Shown here piece after piece: positions 1 to 9,260 of a DNA stretch of 64,000 nucleotides. Numbering within the stretch: position 1 is the first letter of the stretch; each line of letters opens with the position of its first letter. The DNA is from Methanoregula sp. UBA64. Lineage in GTDB: Archaea; Halobacteriota; Methanomicrobia; Methanomicrobiales; Methanospirillaceae. Under the pieces are notes generated by a model. It was not told the DNA's origin. It did no database searches and was given only the letters and a program-made list of their open reading frames with translations. The stretch is taken from contig NZ_DAQC01000008.1 in NCBI RefSeq assembly GCF_002502735.1, positions 124,001 to 188,000 on the forward strand, in the 5' to 3' direction. The translations under genes were made by a program, and so were the position numbers.

Positions 1-82
1 TCTCCCAGTCGGGACAGTCGCTGTCCATCCGGTCCCGGAACCGGGCCATGCGGAGGGAAAGTTCGCTCTGCGGGACGCTCAT
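1..82 (-). CDS. N-terminus of probable Xaa-Pro peptidase (partial)
   Basis: An ATG at 82-80 opens a minus-strand frame that runs off the window edge. The 27 visible residues begin MSVPQSELSLRMARFRDRMD and continue to a PDW motif. The pattern RFRxxMDxxxPDW resembles the N-terminal domain of Xaa-Pro aminopeptidase-like (creatinase/prolidase fold) proteins of methanogens. This is a recollection of the family from a very short fragment. No metal ligand is visible and no clear ribosome binding site precedes the ATG. It is divergent from the ABC operon at 240. Confidence 0.4.
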   Translation of the reverse strand, partial: MSVPQSELSLRMARFRDRMDSDCPDWE

Positions 83-195
83 GTGTGTCAATACTAGTGG
101 CCGGCCGCGGTATTTAGTGGTGAGGGCGCACGGGAAACGGGGGGATAACGGCACGGTTTTCTTTTTCTAATCGTCCCCCGGATAAAAACAGCCGG

Positions 196-205
196 AATAA
201 ATAGG
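196..205 (+). promoter_or_regulatory. Candidate TATA box of the ABC operon
   Basis: The A/T-rich stretch AATAAATAGG lies about 40 bases before the ATG at 240, the distance expected for an archaeal TATA box feeding a short leader. No strong Shine-Dalgarno sequence lies between it and the ATG, which fits a short-leader or leaderless transcript. The call rests on position and composition only. Confidence 0.35.
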
Positions 206-239
206 GGAAAATACTTACCTTCCGGTTCGTTGTGCTGCA

Positions 240-1454
240 ATGAAAAAATTCCGGTTGCTCGTTATCTGTGCCCTCGCGATCTGTCTCTTTCTTGTGGTTA
301 TTGCCCTGAATTTTCCTGACGCAGTCCCGGGCTTTGCCTCACATACAACCCCCGAGGTCTATCTTCTTTATGCCTCGTCGGGCTCCCTGCCCCAGCTGCT
401 CAACACCGGCCAGATCGATGCGTTTTTGATCTGGGAACCAATTGTCTCAAACGCGGAGCTCTCGGGGATCGGAAAACGGATCGCGGTCCCGGCCGATCTT
501 CCCCCGCCCGGGAAATGGAACAATGCCGCCATCAACGTCATGATCCTCAGAAAGGACACCATCGCAGAGTACCCCGATGCCACTTCGCTCCTCTCGGCTT
601 TGACGATTGCAGCGATCAACCGCACACAGGAGGACCCGGCCCTTGCCGAGAACATCTCGGCCGCATGGGTCTTCGGGAACGCACCGATCCTCACCCCGGT
701 CGGATCCCTTGAACCCCTCACGGTGGAACAGCACTCGTTTGAGAACATGGAGTTTACGGCAACCGCTGTTCCCGTGGAGTCCGGTGTTGTGGCAAGCGTG
801 GCAGCGTCCGTGCCGGGGGCAAGTTACAACATGAAAAACATGGTCGATGAGTCCGTTGCCGGGCGGGGCCTTGCCTTCCTCAACGGCTCGGCGGTCCCCG
901 CGATCCCAAAAAAAGTCCCGACCATCAGCCTCGGCTATCTCCCCTCGAGCGATAACTATGCGCCGGTGTACGTGATGGTCAAGGACTCGCAGTACTTCTG
1001 CGACCGGTACAACTTCTGCCTCGTGCCCGATACCCCGTCCGCAAGCCGGCCGGTCTCCTGCACGCTTCTGTACAACAACAGCCCGGTAGCCCACGTCAAG
1101 CTGATCCCGGGCCAGTCAGGCGGGGGCATCATGACCACGATCGGCCAGGAAGCCCTCCAGGGAGGATACCTGGGATCGGTCCCGGCCGAGCTCGAGATGA
1201 GCCTCGGGAACCCCACGGTCATTGTCCAGTCTATTAACACCGGGGGATCCGGGCTCGTGGTCTCCCCGAATGCGCCCTGCAACAACTGGCAGGAATTTGT
1301 TCGCTGGGCAAAGGCCCGTTCCGCTGCCGGCAGGCCGGTGGTGATCGCGACCGTGCAGAGCTCCATCCAGGAGGACATGGTGCGCGAGGCATGCAGCTAC
1401 GAAAATATCACGGTGAAATTCTATGGTACTGATTTCGCGACAAACGCTTCGTGA
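240..1454 (+). CDS. ABC transporter substrate-binding protein with swapped halves
   Basis: Extracytoplasmic solute-binding protein of the nitrate/sulfonate/taurine (SsuA/TauA/NMT1-like) class, 404 aa. It starts with a hydrophobic signal or anchor (about residues 4-24) with no lipobox. Residues about 38-165 contain YASSGSLPQLLNTGQIDAFL, WEP and DLPPPGKWNNA, which match the C-terminal lobe of the family. Residues about 225-395 contain ISLGYLPSSDNYAPV, IPGQSGGGIMTTIGQ, the NTGGSGLVV strand and VVIATVQSSIQ, which match the N-terminal lobe. The order is therefore C-lobe then N-lobe, the reverse of TauA/SsuA. The last 32 bases overlap the permease gene, which supports a single transporter operon. 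The substrate cannot be told from sequence. An alternative is a relic of two tandem binding-protein genes fused by deletion. Confidence 0.85.
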   Translation: MKKFRLLVICALAICLFLVVIALNFPDAVPGFASHTTPEVYLLYASSGSLPQLLNTGQIDAFLIWEPIVSNAELSGIGKRIAVPADLPPPGKWNNAAINVMILRKDTIAEYPDATSLLSALTIAAINRTQEDPALAENISAAWVFGNAPILTPVGSLEPLTVEQHSFENMEFTATAVPVESGVVASVAASVPGASYNMKNMVDESVAGRGLAFLNGSAVPAIPKKVPTISLGYLPSSDNYAPVYVMVKDSQYFCDRYNFCLVPDTPSASRPVSCTLLYNNSPVAHVKLIPGQSGGGIMTTIGQEALQGGYLGSVPAELEMSLGNPTVIVQSINTGGSGLVVSPNAPCNNWQEFVRWAKARSAAGRPVVIATVQSSIQEDMVREACSYENITVKFYGTDFATNAS

Positions 1455-2208
1455 GTACGGCAAGGGACTTATCGTCATCGTCCTCCTGCTCGTTCTCTGG
1501 GAGGTGGCGGCACTCGCCATCAACAACAACTACGTCCTTCCCCGTCTCGGCGAGATCGGGGCGGTGCTCCTTGCCCCGTTCACTCCGCTCCTCGGCGGGG
1601 AGAGCCTTGCGGCAGATACGCTGACCAGTCTCAAAGAAGTCCTGACCGGTTTTCTTATCGCTGCTGCGCTTGCTATCCCGCTTGGCCTTCTGATTGGCTG
1701 GTCAAAAGAGGTCAGGACCTACCTCAACCCGGTCATCCAGATCCTCCGGCCGGTACCGCCGATTGCCTGGATGCCGTTTGCGATCGCATGGTTCGGGATC
1801 GGTTTCCGGTCCATCCTCTTTATCATTGCCCTGGGCGCGTTCTTCCCGATCCTGATCAATACCGTGGACGGCGTGGAGGGGATCCGGAAACGCTGGATCG
1901 AGGTGGCGGAAGTCTTCCACGCAACGCTTGCGGAAAAGTTCCGGACCGTCGTGATACCCGGCGCCCTCCCCACGATCTGGACGGGCCTGCGGGTCTCCTT
2001 TGGCATTGCCTGGATGTGCGTGGTCGCGGCCGAGATGCTGCCCGGGACAACGGCCGGCCTCGGGTTTTTGATCATGTACGCGTACAACCTCGGGCAGCTC
2101 CAGGTGATCGGAGCGGGCATGATCATCATCGGGATCATCGGGCTTGGGGCCGATGCACTCTTCCGGGCCGGGCAGGCCCGGCTCTTCTTCTGGCAGGGGA
2201 GGGACTAA
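1423..2208 (+). CDS. ABC transporter permease (SsuC/TauC/NrtB-like)
   Basis: Integral membrane permease of 261 aa, normal length for this family, with about six hydrophobic segments. The cytoplasmic coupling loop is visible as EVAEVFHATLAEKFRTVVIP followed by GALPTIWTGLR, the EAA-type signature (EAA---G) that docks onto the ATPase. The ATG at 1423 lies inside the end of the binding-protein gene, and the stop is 3 bases before the ATPase gene, so the three genes are translationally coupled. It forms the inner-membrane channel for an organic sulfonate, nitrate, bicarbonate or thiamine-precursor-like solute. The substrate is unresolved. Confidence 0.9.
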   Translation: MVLISRQTLREYGKGLIVIVLLLVLWEVAALAINNNYVLPRLGEIGAVLLAPFTPLLGGESLAADTLTSLKEVLTGFLIAAALAIPLGLLIGWSKEVRTYLNPVIQILRPVPPIAWMPFAIAWFGIGFRSILFIIALGAFFPILINTVDGVEGIRKRWIEVAEVFHATLAEKFRTVVIPGALPTIWTGLRVSFGIAWMCVVAAEMLPGTTAGLGFLIMYAYNLGQLQVIGAGMIIIGIIGLGADALFRAGQARLFFWQGRD

Positions 2209-2211
2209 GCG

Positions 2212-2970
2212 ATGGCTGACACGGTCCTTACCCTTGACGGGATCACGAAAACATTTGTCGAGAACGGGGCGTCCACCCCGGCACTCGCGAACGCTTCCCT
2301 TGAAATTTCGGCAAAGGAGATTGTCTGCATCATGGGCCCCTCCGGGTGCGGGAAGTCCACGCTGCTCCGGATTGTTGCCGGCCTGGAAAAGGCCGATGCA
2401 GGTACGGTGCACGGAGCGGGCGGCCATAACGGGGCCGGCCCGGTATCGATGGTCTTCCAGGACCATGCCCTCTTTCCCTGGCTCACGGTAGAAGAGAATA
2501 TTGTGTACGGCCTCCGGCTTGCCGCACAGAAGGTGCCCGAAGACGAGATCCGGCAGCGTGCCGGCCGGCTCCTGGCGCTCACCCGGCTCGGCGCATTTGC
2601 GCAGTCGCTCCCCCACCAGCTCTCGGGCGGGATGAAACAGCGGGTCTCGGTGGCCCGGGCGCTCGCGGTAAAACCTCCCGTGCTCCTCATGGACGAGCCG
2701 TTCTCCGCGCTCGATCCCTTTTCCCGCCGGGAGCTGGAGGATGCGATCCTCGATATCCGGCGCGATCTCGAAACAACGATCCTGGTTGTCTCGCACGATC
2801 CCGAGGGATCGGTATACATTGCCGACCGGATCGCGATCCTCTCGGAACGGCCGGGAACGGTTGCCGAGATAATCCCGGTCGATCTCCCGCACCCGCGGGA
2901 CCCGGCAGACCCCGCGTTTATCCGGCTCCGCGAGCTGGTGACAAGAAAAGTGCTCGGGAAGACCGGGTAA
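2212..2970 (+). CDS. ABC transporter ATP-binding protein (SsuB/TauB/NrtD-like)
   Basis: Cytoplasmic ATPase of 252 aa that powers the preceding permease. Walker A GPSGCGKST is at residues 42-50, the Q-loop VFQD at 81-84, the signature LSGGMKQR at 137-144, Walker B VLLMDEP at 157-163 and the H-loop histidine near 195 (VVSHD). All catalytic motifs are intact and the length is normal for this subfamily. It starts 3 bases after the permease stop and is the last gene of the operon. Confidence 0.93.
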   Translation: MADTVLTLDGITKTFVENGASTPALANASLEISAKEIVCIMGPSGCGKSTLLRIVAGLEKADAGTVHGAGGHNGAGPVSMVFQDHALFPWLTVEENIVYGLRLAAQKVPEDEIRQRAGRLLALTRLGAFAQSLPHQLSGGMKQRVSVARALAVKPPVLLMDEPFSALDPFSRRELEDAILDIRRDLETTILVVSHDPEGSVYIADRIAILSERPGTVAEIIPVDLPHPRDPADPAFIRLRELVTRKVLGKTG

Positions 2971-3125
2971 CGGCCCGGCAGGATCGGCCTCGGCCTCCCG
3001 CACCAGTCTCTTTTTTCTCCCGCAAAAGGAATCCGCCCGGCGCCTCCACAGCGTGGCGAACGGATATGGGATATGTCCGTATCAGAAAATATAGAGTTTT
3101 ACGATTCGGCTATATTCTCAATAAT

Positions 3126-3136
3126 AAAAATATATG
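3126..3136 (+). promoter_or_regulatory. Candidate TATA box before the receiver-PAS gene
   Basis: AAAAATATATG lies within an AT-rich stretch (3085-3136) inside otherwise GC-rich DNA. The next gene starts about 100 bases downstream, so a leader of roughly 70 bases would follow. The rest of the 2971-3230 intergenic region shows no recognisable gene. Confidence 0.35.
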
Positions 3137-3230
3137 ACCACGGAAGCACCATCTCTTCTCCAGGCCAGAGCAGCCCATCCATCACCATCGTCCGGCCGCA
3201 CCGGGGATTCGTACCCGGCGGAGAATGACC

Positions 3231-4448
3231 ATGTTTCCCCAGGCGCTCCTTACCCCCGATGCTTTCGAGAGAGGAAGAATCGCGGGCACTCCCGATACCC
3301 GCATCCCGTCCGAACGCAATGGCGCTGCGGTCATCCGCCCCCCGGCTGATACGGACCTGCAAAAAAAAGAGTCCCCGGCCATCTCGCTGCTTCTCGTGGA
3401 TGACGAACCGGCACTCCTCGATCTTGCCAAGGCATTCCTGGAACGGACGCCCGGCATAACCGTCACGACAAAAGAGTCCGCACACGATGCGCTCGCGTCC
3501 CTCGACCAGAGCGCGTTCGATGCGATTGTATCGGATTACCAGATGCCGAAAATGGACGGGATTGCATTTTTAAAAACGGTCCGGACCCGGACGCATACGA
3601 TTCCGTTTATCCTCTTTACCGGCAAGGGCCGCGAGGACGTAGTGATCGATGCGCTGAACTCGGGGGCGGACTACTATGTCCAGAAAGGGTGCGATACCCG
3701 GTCCCAGTTTGCAGAGCTCGCCCACAAGATCCGGCGCGCCGTGGAACAGCGCCGGGTCGAATCGGCGCTGGCACAGAAAAACGCCGTTCTCCAGGCAGTC
3801 CTCGCGGCATCCCCGTACGGCGTTGCCTTCACCTGCAACCGGACGCTCCAGTGGGTAAACGCCTCGTTTGCCCGGATGCTCGGGTACGCGATCCAGGACC
3901 TCACCGGGAAAAAACTCCTGGACCTGTACGAGAACGCCGGGATCTGCGAGCAGATGGGAAAGCGCATTACCGAAGACCTGAAAACCGCGGGGATCTCGCG
4001 GATCATCACCCGGTTCCGCCATGCCGGGGGATTTTTTATCGATGCCGAGATCCATATTGCCCCGCTTTTAGTTGGCGGCCGGCATTTCGGCCACGTGATC
4101 CTGATGGCCGATATCTCAAGAAAAGTTGCCGCAGCGGGCGGGATGGCGCCGCCCGCCGGGCTCCCCCATCTCGAACTGGCACCGGTGATCGAGGTGGAGC
4201 GTACCGGGAAGATCCGGTATTACAACGAGGCGGCGATCGATGCCATGGCGCGGTACGGGACGAACGGGTCATTAGAGGAATTTTTCCCGGACGATCTTTT
4301 CGAGATCCTCGCCCTGATGGACCGGGACACGGTAACATCGGTGACCCGCGAGATCCGGATCGGCAGCACGGCCTTCCGGCTCAATATCACCGTAAGCGCA
4401 CCGTTCGGGATTGCCCGCATCTCGGCGGTCAGGATCCCGGGGCCCTGA
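3231..4448 (+). CDS. Receiver-PAS signalling protein without kinase domain
   Basis: Response-regulator-like protein of about 405 aa. After a non-conserved 50-residue N-terminus, a receiver domain runs to about residue 175: acidic pair in LLLVDDEPALLD, phospho-acceptor Asp in VSDYQMPKMDG, Thr in FTGKG and Lys in YYVQKG. A PAS domain follows (AASPYGVAFTCNRTLQWVNA), then a weaker PAS-like region to the end. There is no HisKA or HATPase domain and no DNA-binding motif. Two in-frame ATGs exist: 3225 is only one base from GGAG (3220-3223), whereas 3231 has a 7-base spacing, so 3231 is preferred. The membrane kinase starting 60 bases downstream is a plausible phosphodonor. Confidence 0.82.
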   Translation: MFPQALLTPDAFERGRIAGTPDTRIPSERNGAAVIRPPADTDLQKKESPAISLLLVDDEPALLDLAKAFLERTPGITVTTKESAHDALASLDQSAFDAIVSDYQMPKMDGIAFLKTVRTRTHTIPFILFTGKGREDVVIDALNSGADYYVQKGCDTRSQFAELAHKIRRAVEQRRVESALAQKNAVLQAVLAASPYGVAFTCNRTLQWVNASFARMLGYAIQDLTGKKLLDLYENAGICEQMGKRITEDLKTAGISRIITRFRHAGGFFIDAEIHIAPLLVGGRHFGHVILMADISRKVAAAGGMAPPAGLPHLELAPVIEVERTGKIRYYNEAAIDAMARYGTNGSLEEFFPDDLFEILALMDRDTVTSVTREIRIGSTAFRLNITVSAPFGIARISAVRIPGP

Positions 4449-4508
4449 CGCTGCCGGGAGACGCCGGGGATTTGCACCAAATTTAAAAAAAAAATACGGG
4501 AGGGAATC

Positions 4509-5756
4509 ATGTCGGAAACCAATGATTCGGGGGCGCTCGTCCGGGACCTTGTCCTGATCTTTTTTGCCATGCTTACCGTGATGTTCCTCTTTGAGATGGC
4601 AAAACAGGCGCTTTACCCTCAGGCGACCCTCTGGCAGTCCCACACCCTTACGATCCTCTTTACCGGTCTCCTTGCAGTCTTTGTCATGTACTTCCCGCTC
4701 CGGGCCCGGCAGTTATCCGAAGAAAAACTCCGCAGGTCCGAGATCCAGTACCGCTCGTTTGTGGAATCGGTCGAAGACTCCATTTATACCGTCGACTGTT
4801 CCTGCCGGTACCTGCTGGTCAACCGGCGCCGGGCTCCCTGCCCGGGGAGCGGACAGGTTGCCGAGCTCGGGAAACGCTACCGGGATTTCCATTCGCCGGA
4901 GGAGACCCGGGTCTTCGAGGCGCAGGTGCAGCGGGTGGTAAAAAGCATGAGCGTTGTCCAGCGGGAATTCGAGAAGGACGGCCGGTATTTTTTACGGAAA
5001 TTCAACCCGGTCATCGACCCGGCAACAAACGAAGTGATTGCCATTACCGTGATCTCGTCGGACATTACCGAACAGAAGCGGACAGAACATGCGCTGGCGC
5101 TCGCCAACAAAAAACTCTGCCTCCTCTCGGGGATCACCCGCCACGATATCAAGAACCAGCTTCTGGTGCTCTCGGGGTACCTCGAAATCTCCCGGGAATC
5201 GCTGCCGGACACGGACCGGACCGGGAGCTTCATTGCAAAGGAACAGAAGATCGTGGATACGATCGCCCAGCAGATCAGTTTCACCCGGGACTACGAGGAG
5301 CTCGGGGCAAATGCCCCGGTCTGGCAGAATGTCGGCGCTCTCATGTCCCAGGCCGCGGCCCGGCTCCCGGTCCGGGACGTGACGGTGGACGGCGGCTATC
5401 CTTCCCTCGAGATCTTTGCCGACCCGCTGCTCGGGACCGTGTTCTATAACCTCATCGACAATGCCCTGCGGTACGGCGGGCCCGGCATGACCGCGATCCG
5501 GGTCGTGTCGCAAAAAACAGACGGGGGGCTGGTCCTGGTCTTCGAAGATAACGGCGCCGGCATCTCCGCGGACGACCGCGAGCGGATCTTTGACCGGGGG
5601 TTCGGGAAGAGCACGGGCCTCGGGCTGTTTTTAGTCCGGGAGATCCTTTCCCTCACCGGGATCGGTATTACTGAGAACGGGACACCGGGTACAGGGGGAC
5701 GTTTCGAGATGACCGTCCCGGAAGGGGGATACCGGTTTGTCCCGGCCCCGGATTGA
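4509..5756 (+). CDS. Membrane PAS sensor histidine kinase
   Basis: Sensor kinase of 415 aa. Two transmembrane helices (about residues 12-32 and 46-64) are joined by a very short loop. A PAS domain spans about 75-195, and a HisKA-like segment carries the phospho-accepting His in SGITRHDIKNQL. The HATPase domain has the N box (NLIDNALRYG), G1 box (EDNGAGI) and G2 box (GKSTGLGLFLVREIL). It starts 8 bases after GGAGG. The short external loop suggests that sensing is by the PAS or within the membrane. It is co-directional with the receiver-PAS gene, and the pair may form a two-component system. It converges on the large hybrid kinase, the stops being about 6 bases apart. Confidence 0.88.
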   Translation: MSETNDSGALVRDLVLIFFAMLTVMFLFEMAKQALYPQATLWQSHTLTILFTGLLAVFVMYFPLRARQLSEEKLRRSEIQYRSFVESVEDSIYTVDCSCRYLLVNRRRAPCPGSGQVAELGKRYRDFHSPEETRVFEAQVQRVVKSMSVVQREFEKDGRYFLRKFNPVIDPATNEVIAITVISSDITEQKRTEHALALANKKLCLLSGITRHDIKNQLLVLSGYLEISRESLPDTDRTGSFIAKEQKIVDTIAQQISFTRDYEELGANAPVWQNVGALMSQAAARLPVRDVTVDGGYPSLEIFADPLLGTVFYNLIDNALRYGGPGMTAIRVVSQKTDGGLVLVFEDNGAGISADDRERIFDRGFGKSTGLGLFLVREILSLTGIGITENGTPGTGGRFEMTVPEGGYRFVPAPD

Positions 5757-5761
5757 TCAAA

Positions 5762-8700
5762 TTATCCCCGGTCGGCGATGCGGTACGTTCCTTCCGGCAC
5801 CAGGATCTCGAACCGGACGCCGCTGCCCGGTTGCCCGGTCTCATGGATGGTAATCCCGGTCAGATCGAGGATCTCGCGGACCAGAAACAGGCCAAGACCG
5901 GTATTTTTCCCGTACCCGCGCCGGAAGATCAGCTCCTTTTCCGCAGCCGGGATCCCGATCCCGTTGTCCTCCCAGACCACGGCGAGATTGTTGCCTTCCT
6001 TTTGGGAGAACACCCGGATCTCCGTCACCTTCCCGCCGTGCCGGAGCGAGTTGTCGGCAAGGTTCGAGAATACTTTTGCAAGCAGCGCATCGGCGTACAC
6101 GCTGATCCCGGCGACATTGCAGGAGAAGGCAACGGAAGACGGGACCTGCGACCGGGGCATGATGGCATCGAGATCCTCCCAGAGCGGTTCCTGGGACCCG
6201 AGGTCCTGGTAGACCCGGGTAAACTCCATGAGCGAGCGCAGGGTCACCACGGTGGCCACGGCCCGGGTCAGGACCTCCTTTGCTTCCGAATCATTGCATT
6301 TCAGCGTGATGAGCTTGAGATACCCGAGGATGGCGGTGATCTTGTTGAGCGCATCGTGCCGGGTGGCGCTGCCAAGCAGGGTGAGCTGCCGGTTCGCCCG
6401 CTTTATCGCCTCTTCTGCCCGGATCCGGTCCGTGATGTCGCGGGCAACCCCCCGGAACCCGGTGATCCGGCCATGGTGGTCGGTCACCCGGGACGCCCGG
6501 ATATCGACAGTCATATCGTGGCCGTCCCGGTCGCGGGCAGGGACGGTAAAGGACTGTACCGCCTCGCGCGAGGTGAGGTGCCGGTGCAGTTCCCGTGCCG
6601 CCAGCTCCCGGCCCTGTTCGGCAACAAGGGTGGTGATGGGTTTTCCGATCACGTCTTCGGGGAAATATCCCATGAGCGGGGTGACCATGGGGCTGATATA
6701 CCGGAAATTCCCGGCACGATCGATCTCCCAGATCATATCCGGCGAGGTCTCCACCAGGGCCCGGTACCGTTCCTCGCTCTCGCGGAGCTCGCGCTCGATG
6801 CGGGACCGCTCGATCTCCGCCGTGGCCTTGACCGCGATCACCTCCATGATCTCGCACATGGCAGGGACCGGCGGAAGCGGCCGGCGCGACATCACGCAGA
6901 AGATCCCGATCACTTCTCCGGAAGAGTTCCGCAGCACCGTGCCGGCATATCCCCGGATATTCAGGTCGGCGAGATCTTTAGCTTCAGGGAAAAACTCCCG
7001 GACATGGTCCGGGTACAGGCAGAACCCCTTCTCCCGGATATTCTCGCAGGGGGTGCCTTTGAGCGTGTAGGTAAAGTCCGTGACCTCTTTGTGATCGAGG
7101 AGCATGGCAAGGACGTTTACGCTCGCATGGTCCGGCTGGATCTCCCCGATCATGACGCAGTCGGCCCCAAGCCAGGCGCTGACATGTTCCGTGATCTTTT
7201 TTAACGCATCGAGACCGGTCGAACCGACCATGCTCGCGACCATGGTACTGAGCGCAGACTCCAATGCCTTCTGGCCGGTGATGTCGCGGACGATCGAGAA
7301 CATGGTTGCCCGGCCGTCGAGGGTAAAGGTGCTCACGCTGATATCGAGGGTCTTCTCCCCGCCGTTTTTGGGCCGGTAGGGGATCTGGAAGACCGCGTGC
7401 CGGTTCTTTTTGAGCTCGTCCATAAACCCGGGCGCCCGGTCCCGGGTCTCGGGGGTATCGAGGTCCGTAAGGGAGATGCTCTGGAGCTCGTCCCGGGTCA
7501 TCCCGAGGATCCGGCAGGCGGTATCGTTGACCTCGATAAAGGGCCCCGGGCCGGTTTTGGTAAATTCATTGACCAGGATCCCGTCCTTTGCATTCATCAG
7601 CATGAGGCGGTAGCGCTCCCGGCTCTCGTCAAGGGCTTTCTCTGTACGGATGCGGTCGGTCACATCGAGATCGGTGCCCCGGTAGCCAAGGAACGTGCCG
7701 TCCTCGGCAAGGATGGGGGAGCCGCTTGTCTCGAGCATCACGATATGGCCGTCCTTGTGCACGTTGGGGTTGGAAAAATGCCGGACCGCTTTTTTCTCCG
7801 TAAATGCCGCACGCACTGCTTTTTTAAGTGCCGCTCTTGCGCCGGGCTCGAAATAATCGTAGAAGTGCGTCCCGATCATCTCTTCCGGGGTATACCCGAG
7901 GATCTTCTCCACGACCGGGCTTGCGTAGGTGTAGCGTCCTTTTGAATCCACTTCCCAGATCCATTCCCCGGCAGATTCGGCAACCTGGGCAAACCGGCGG
8001 TTGCTCTCAACGAGAGCCTTCTGAGCTTGTATGCGTTCGGTGACGTCCTCGACGGTGGAGAGGACATACCGCGAGCCATTCATCAGGATACTGCGCGAGA
8101 AGAACCGGCAGATCCGGATCTCCCCGGACTTTCTTTTGCAGGCGATCTCCTGCCCGGCTTCCTCCCGATCGCTCAGGCGGTCGGCGACTCTCTTTGGATA
8201 CCCGGCAGGATCGGCAACAAGCCCGGCAGCCAGTGCCGTCTTCCCGATCACCTCGCTGCGGGTAAACCCGGTGCTTTTGACAAACGCATCGTTGACATCG
8301 GCAATCGTCCCGTCGGCAACCGAGACGAGCGTGAGCGCTACCGGGCTGATTTTAAAGAGCTGCGCAAATTTGTTCTCCGATTCGCTGAGCTGCTTGTAGG
8401 CTTTCCTGCGGTCCGTGATGTCCATGAACGAGGCAACGCTCCGCAGGGTGCCGGGGATAATCCCGACAAACAGGAGGATCTCCCGGACTTCGCCAGATTT
8501 TGTCCGGAACCGGAACTCGTACCGACTCTTCGCGCTCTTTGGATCCGTGCGCCGGAGCCGGTGCTGTTCCTCCATCATGGGGAGATCTTCGGGCATCGCA
8601 AACTCGTGCCAGCTCTTTTTCCCCTCGATCTCGGCGGCCGTATATCCCGAGAGTTCCGCAAACCGGGAGTTGACCAGGCTTATGGTGCTGTCCTCTTCGA

Positions 8701-9238
8701 TGATGGAAAGGGCAGTCCCGGTATTCTCAAAAACGGTCCGGTACCGTTCTTCGCTCTCGCGGAGGGCATTTTCGGCTGCGGATAGTTCGTCGAACTTCTC
8801 CCGGAGCTCTTCTTCGGATGCCGAGAGTTGTTCGTACGCGGCGCGGAGCTCGGACCGGGTCTGGTGCCGTTCGATGGCAAGCCCGATCTTGTGGGAAAGA
8901 TCGGTAAACTGCGCCACCGGGTCGCCGCCTTTCTGGACATAGTAGTCCGCCCCCGAGTTCAGCGCATCGATCACCACGTCCTCGCGGCCCCGGCCGGTGA
9001 AGATGACAAACGGGAGATCGCCGTATTTTTCCCGGACGATCTTCAAAAACGCGATCCCGTCCATGCCAGCCATCTGGTAATCGGCAACAATGGCATCAAA
9101 AGAGGATAATGCCGGGGATGCGAGCGCCTCCTCTGCCGATTTCATCGTCGTTACGCTGAATATCCCCGACAGTTCGAGAAAATATTTCGCCACGTCAAGA
9201 AGTGCTGGCTCGTCGTCAACATAGAGTACAGAATACAT
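5762..9238 (-). CDS. Receiver / 5x PAS / GAF / histidine kinase hybrid
   Basis: Soluble hybrid kinase of 1158 aa with the receiver at the N-terminus: acidic pair D8-D9, phospho-Asp D53 in VADYQMAGMDG, Lys103 in YYVQKG. After a coiled coil (about 120-160) come four PAS domains (about 160-650), a GAF domain (about 660-800, starting after SMVGSTGLDALKKI), and a fifth PAS (about 820-940, SPDMIWEIDRAGNFRYISP). The HisKA motif is SATRHDALNKITAILGYL and the HATPase has EDNGIGI and GKNTGLGLFLVREIL. No membrane segment is seen, so it acts in the cytoplasm. The receiver-first order is typical of Methanomicrobiales kinases. It is paralogous to the next minus-strand gene, and the two share an upstream element at the same distance from the ATG. 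Confidence 0.9.
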   Translation of the reverse strand: MYSVLYVDDEPALLDVAKYFLELSGIFSVTTMKSAEEALASPALSSFDAIVADYQMAGMDGIAFLKIVREKYGDLPFVIFTGRGREDVVIDALNSGADYYVQKGGDPVAQFTDLSHKIGLAIERHQTRSELRAAYEQLSASEEELREKFDELSAAENALRESEERYRTVFENTGTALSIIEEDSTISLVNSRFAELSGYTAAEIEGKKSWHEFAMPEDLPMMEEQHRLRRTDPKSAKSRYEFRFRTKSGEVREILLFVGIIPGTLRSVASFMDITDRRKAYKQLSESENKFAQLFKISPVALTLVSVADGTIADVNDAFVKSTGFTRSEVIGKTALAAGLVADPAGYPKRVADRLSDREEAGQEIACKRKSGEIRICRFFSRSILMNGSRYVLSTVEDVTERIQAQKALVESNRRFAQVAESAGEWIWEVDSKGRYTYASPVVEKILGYTPEEMIGTHFYDYFEPGARAALKKAVRAAFTEKKAVRHFSNPNVHKDGHIVMLETSGSPILAEDGTFLGYRGTDLDVTDRIRTEKALDESRERYRLMLMNAKDGILVNEFTKTGPGPFIEVNDTACRILGMTRDELQSISLTDLDTPETRDRAPGFMDELKKNRHAVFQIPYRPKNGGEKTLDISVSTFTLDGRATMFSIVRDITGQKALESALSTMVASMVGSTGLDALKKITEHVSAWLGADCVMIGEIQPDHASVNVLAMLLDHKEVTDFTYTLKGTPCENIREKGFCLYPDHVREFFPEAKDLADLNIRGYAGTVLRNSSGEVIGIFCVMSRRPLPPVPAMCEIMEVIAVKATAEIERSRIERELRESEERYRALVETSPDMIWEIDRAGNFRYISPMVTPLMGYFPEDVIGKPITTLVAEQGRELAARELHRHLTSREAVQSFTVPARDRDGHDMTVDIRASRVTDHHGRITGFRGVARDITDRIRAEEAIKRANRQLTLLGSATRHDALNKITAILGYLKLITLKCNDSEAKEVLTRAVATVVTLRSLMEFTRVYQDLGSQEPLWEDLDAIMPRSQVPSSVAFSCNVAGISVYADALLAKVFSNLADNSLRHGGKVTEIRVFSQKEGNNLAVVWEDNGIGIPAAEKELIFRRGYGKNTGLGLFLVREILDLTGITIHETGQPGSGVRFEILVPEGTYRIADRG

Positions 9239-9260
9239 TGGCGTGTTCCGGGGCGTATGG

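Noticed and set aside
3086..3136. Resemblance between AT-rich promoter stretches at 3086-3136 and 23318-23367
   Set aside because: Both contain AAAATATAGAG and end in TATATG at nearly the same distance, but the middle is unrelated and low complexity, so chance is likely.
5753..7204. Long plus-strand open frame opposite the 1158-aa kinase
   Set aside because: It is the antisense shadow of a gene with clear domains; its Arg/Pro/Asp-rich translation has no family resemblance.
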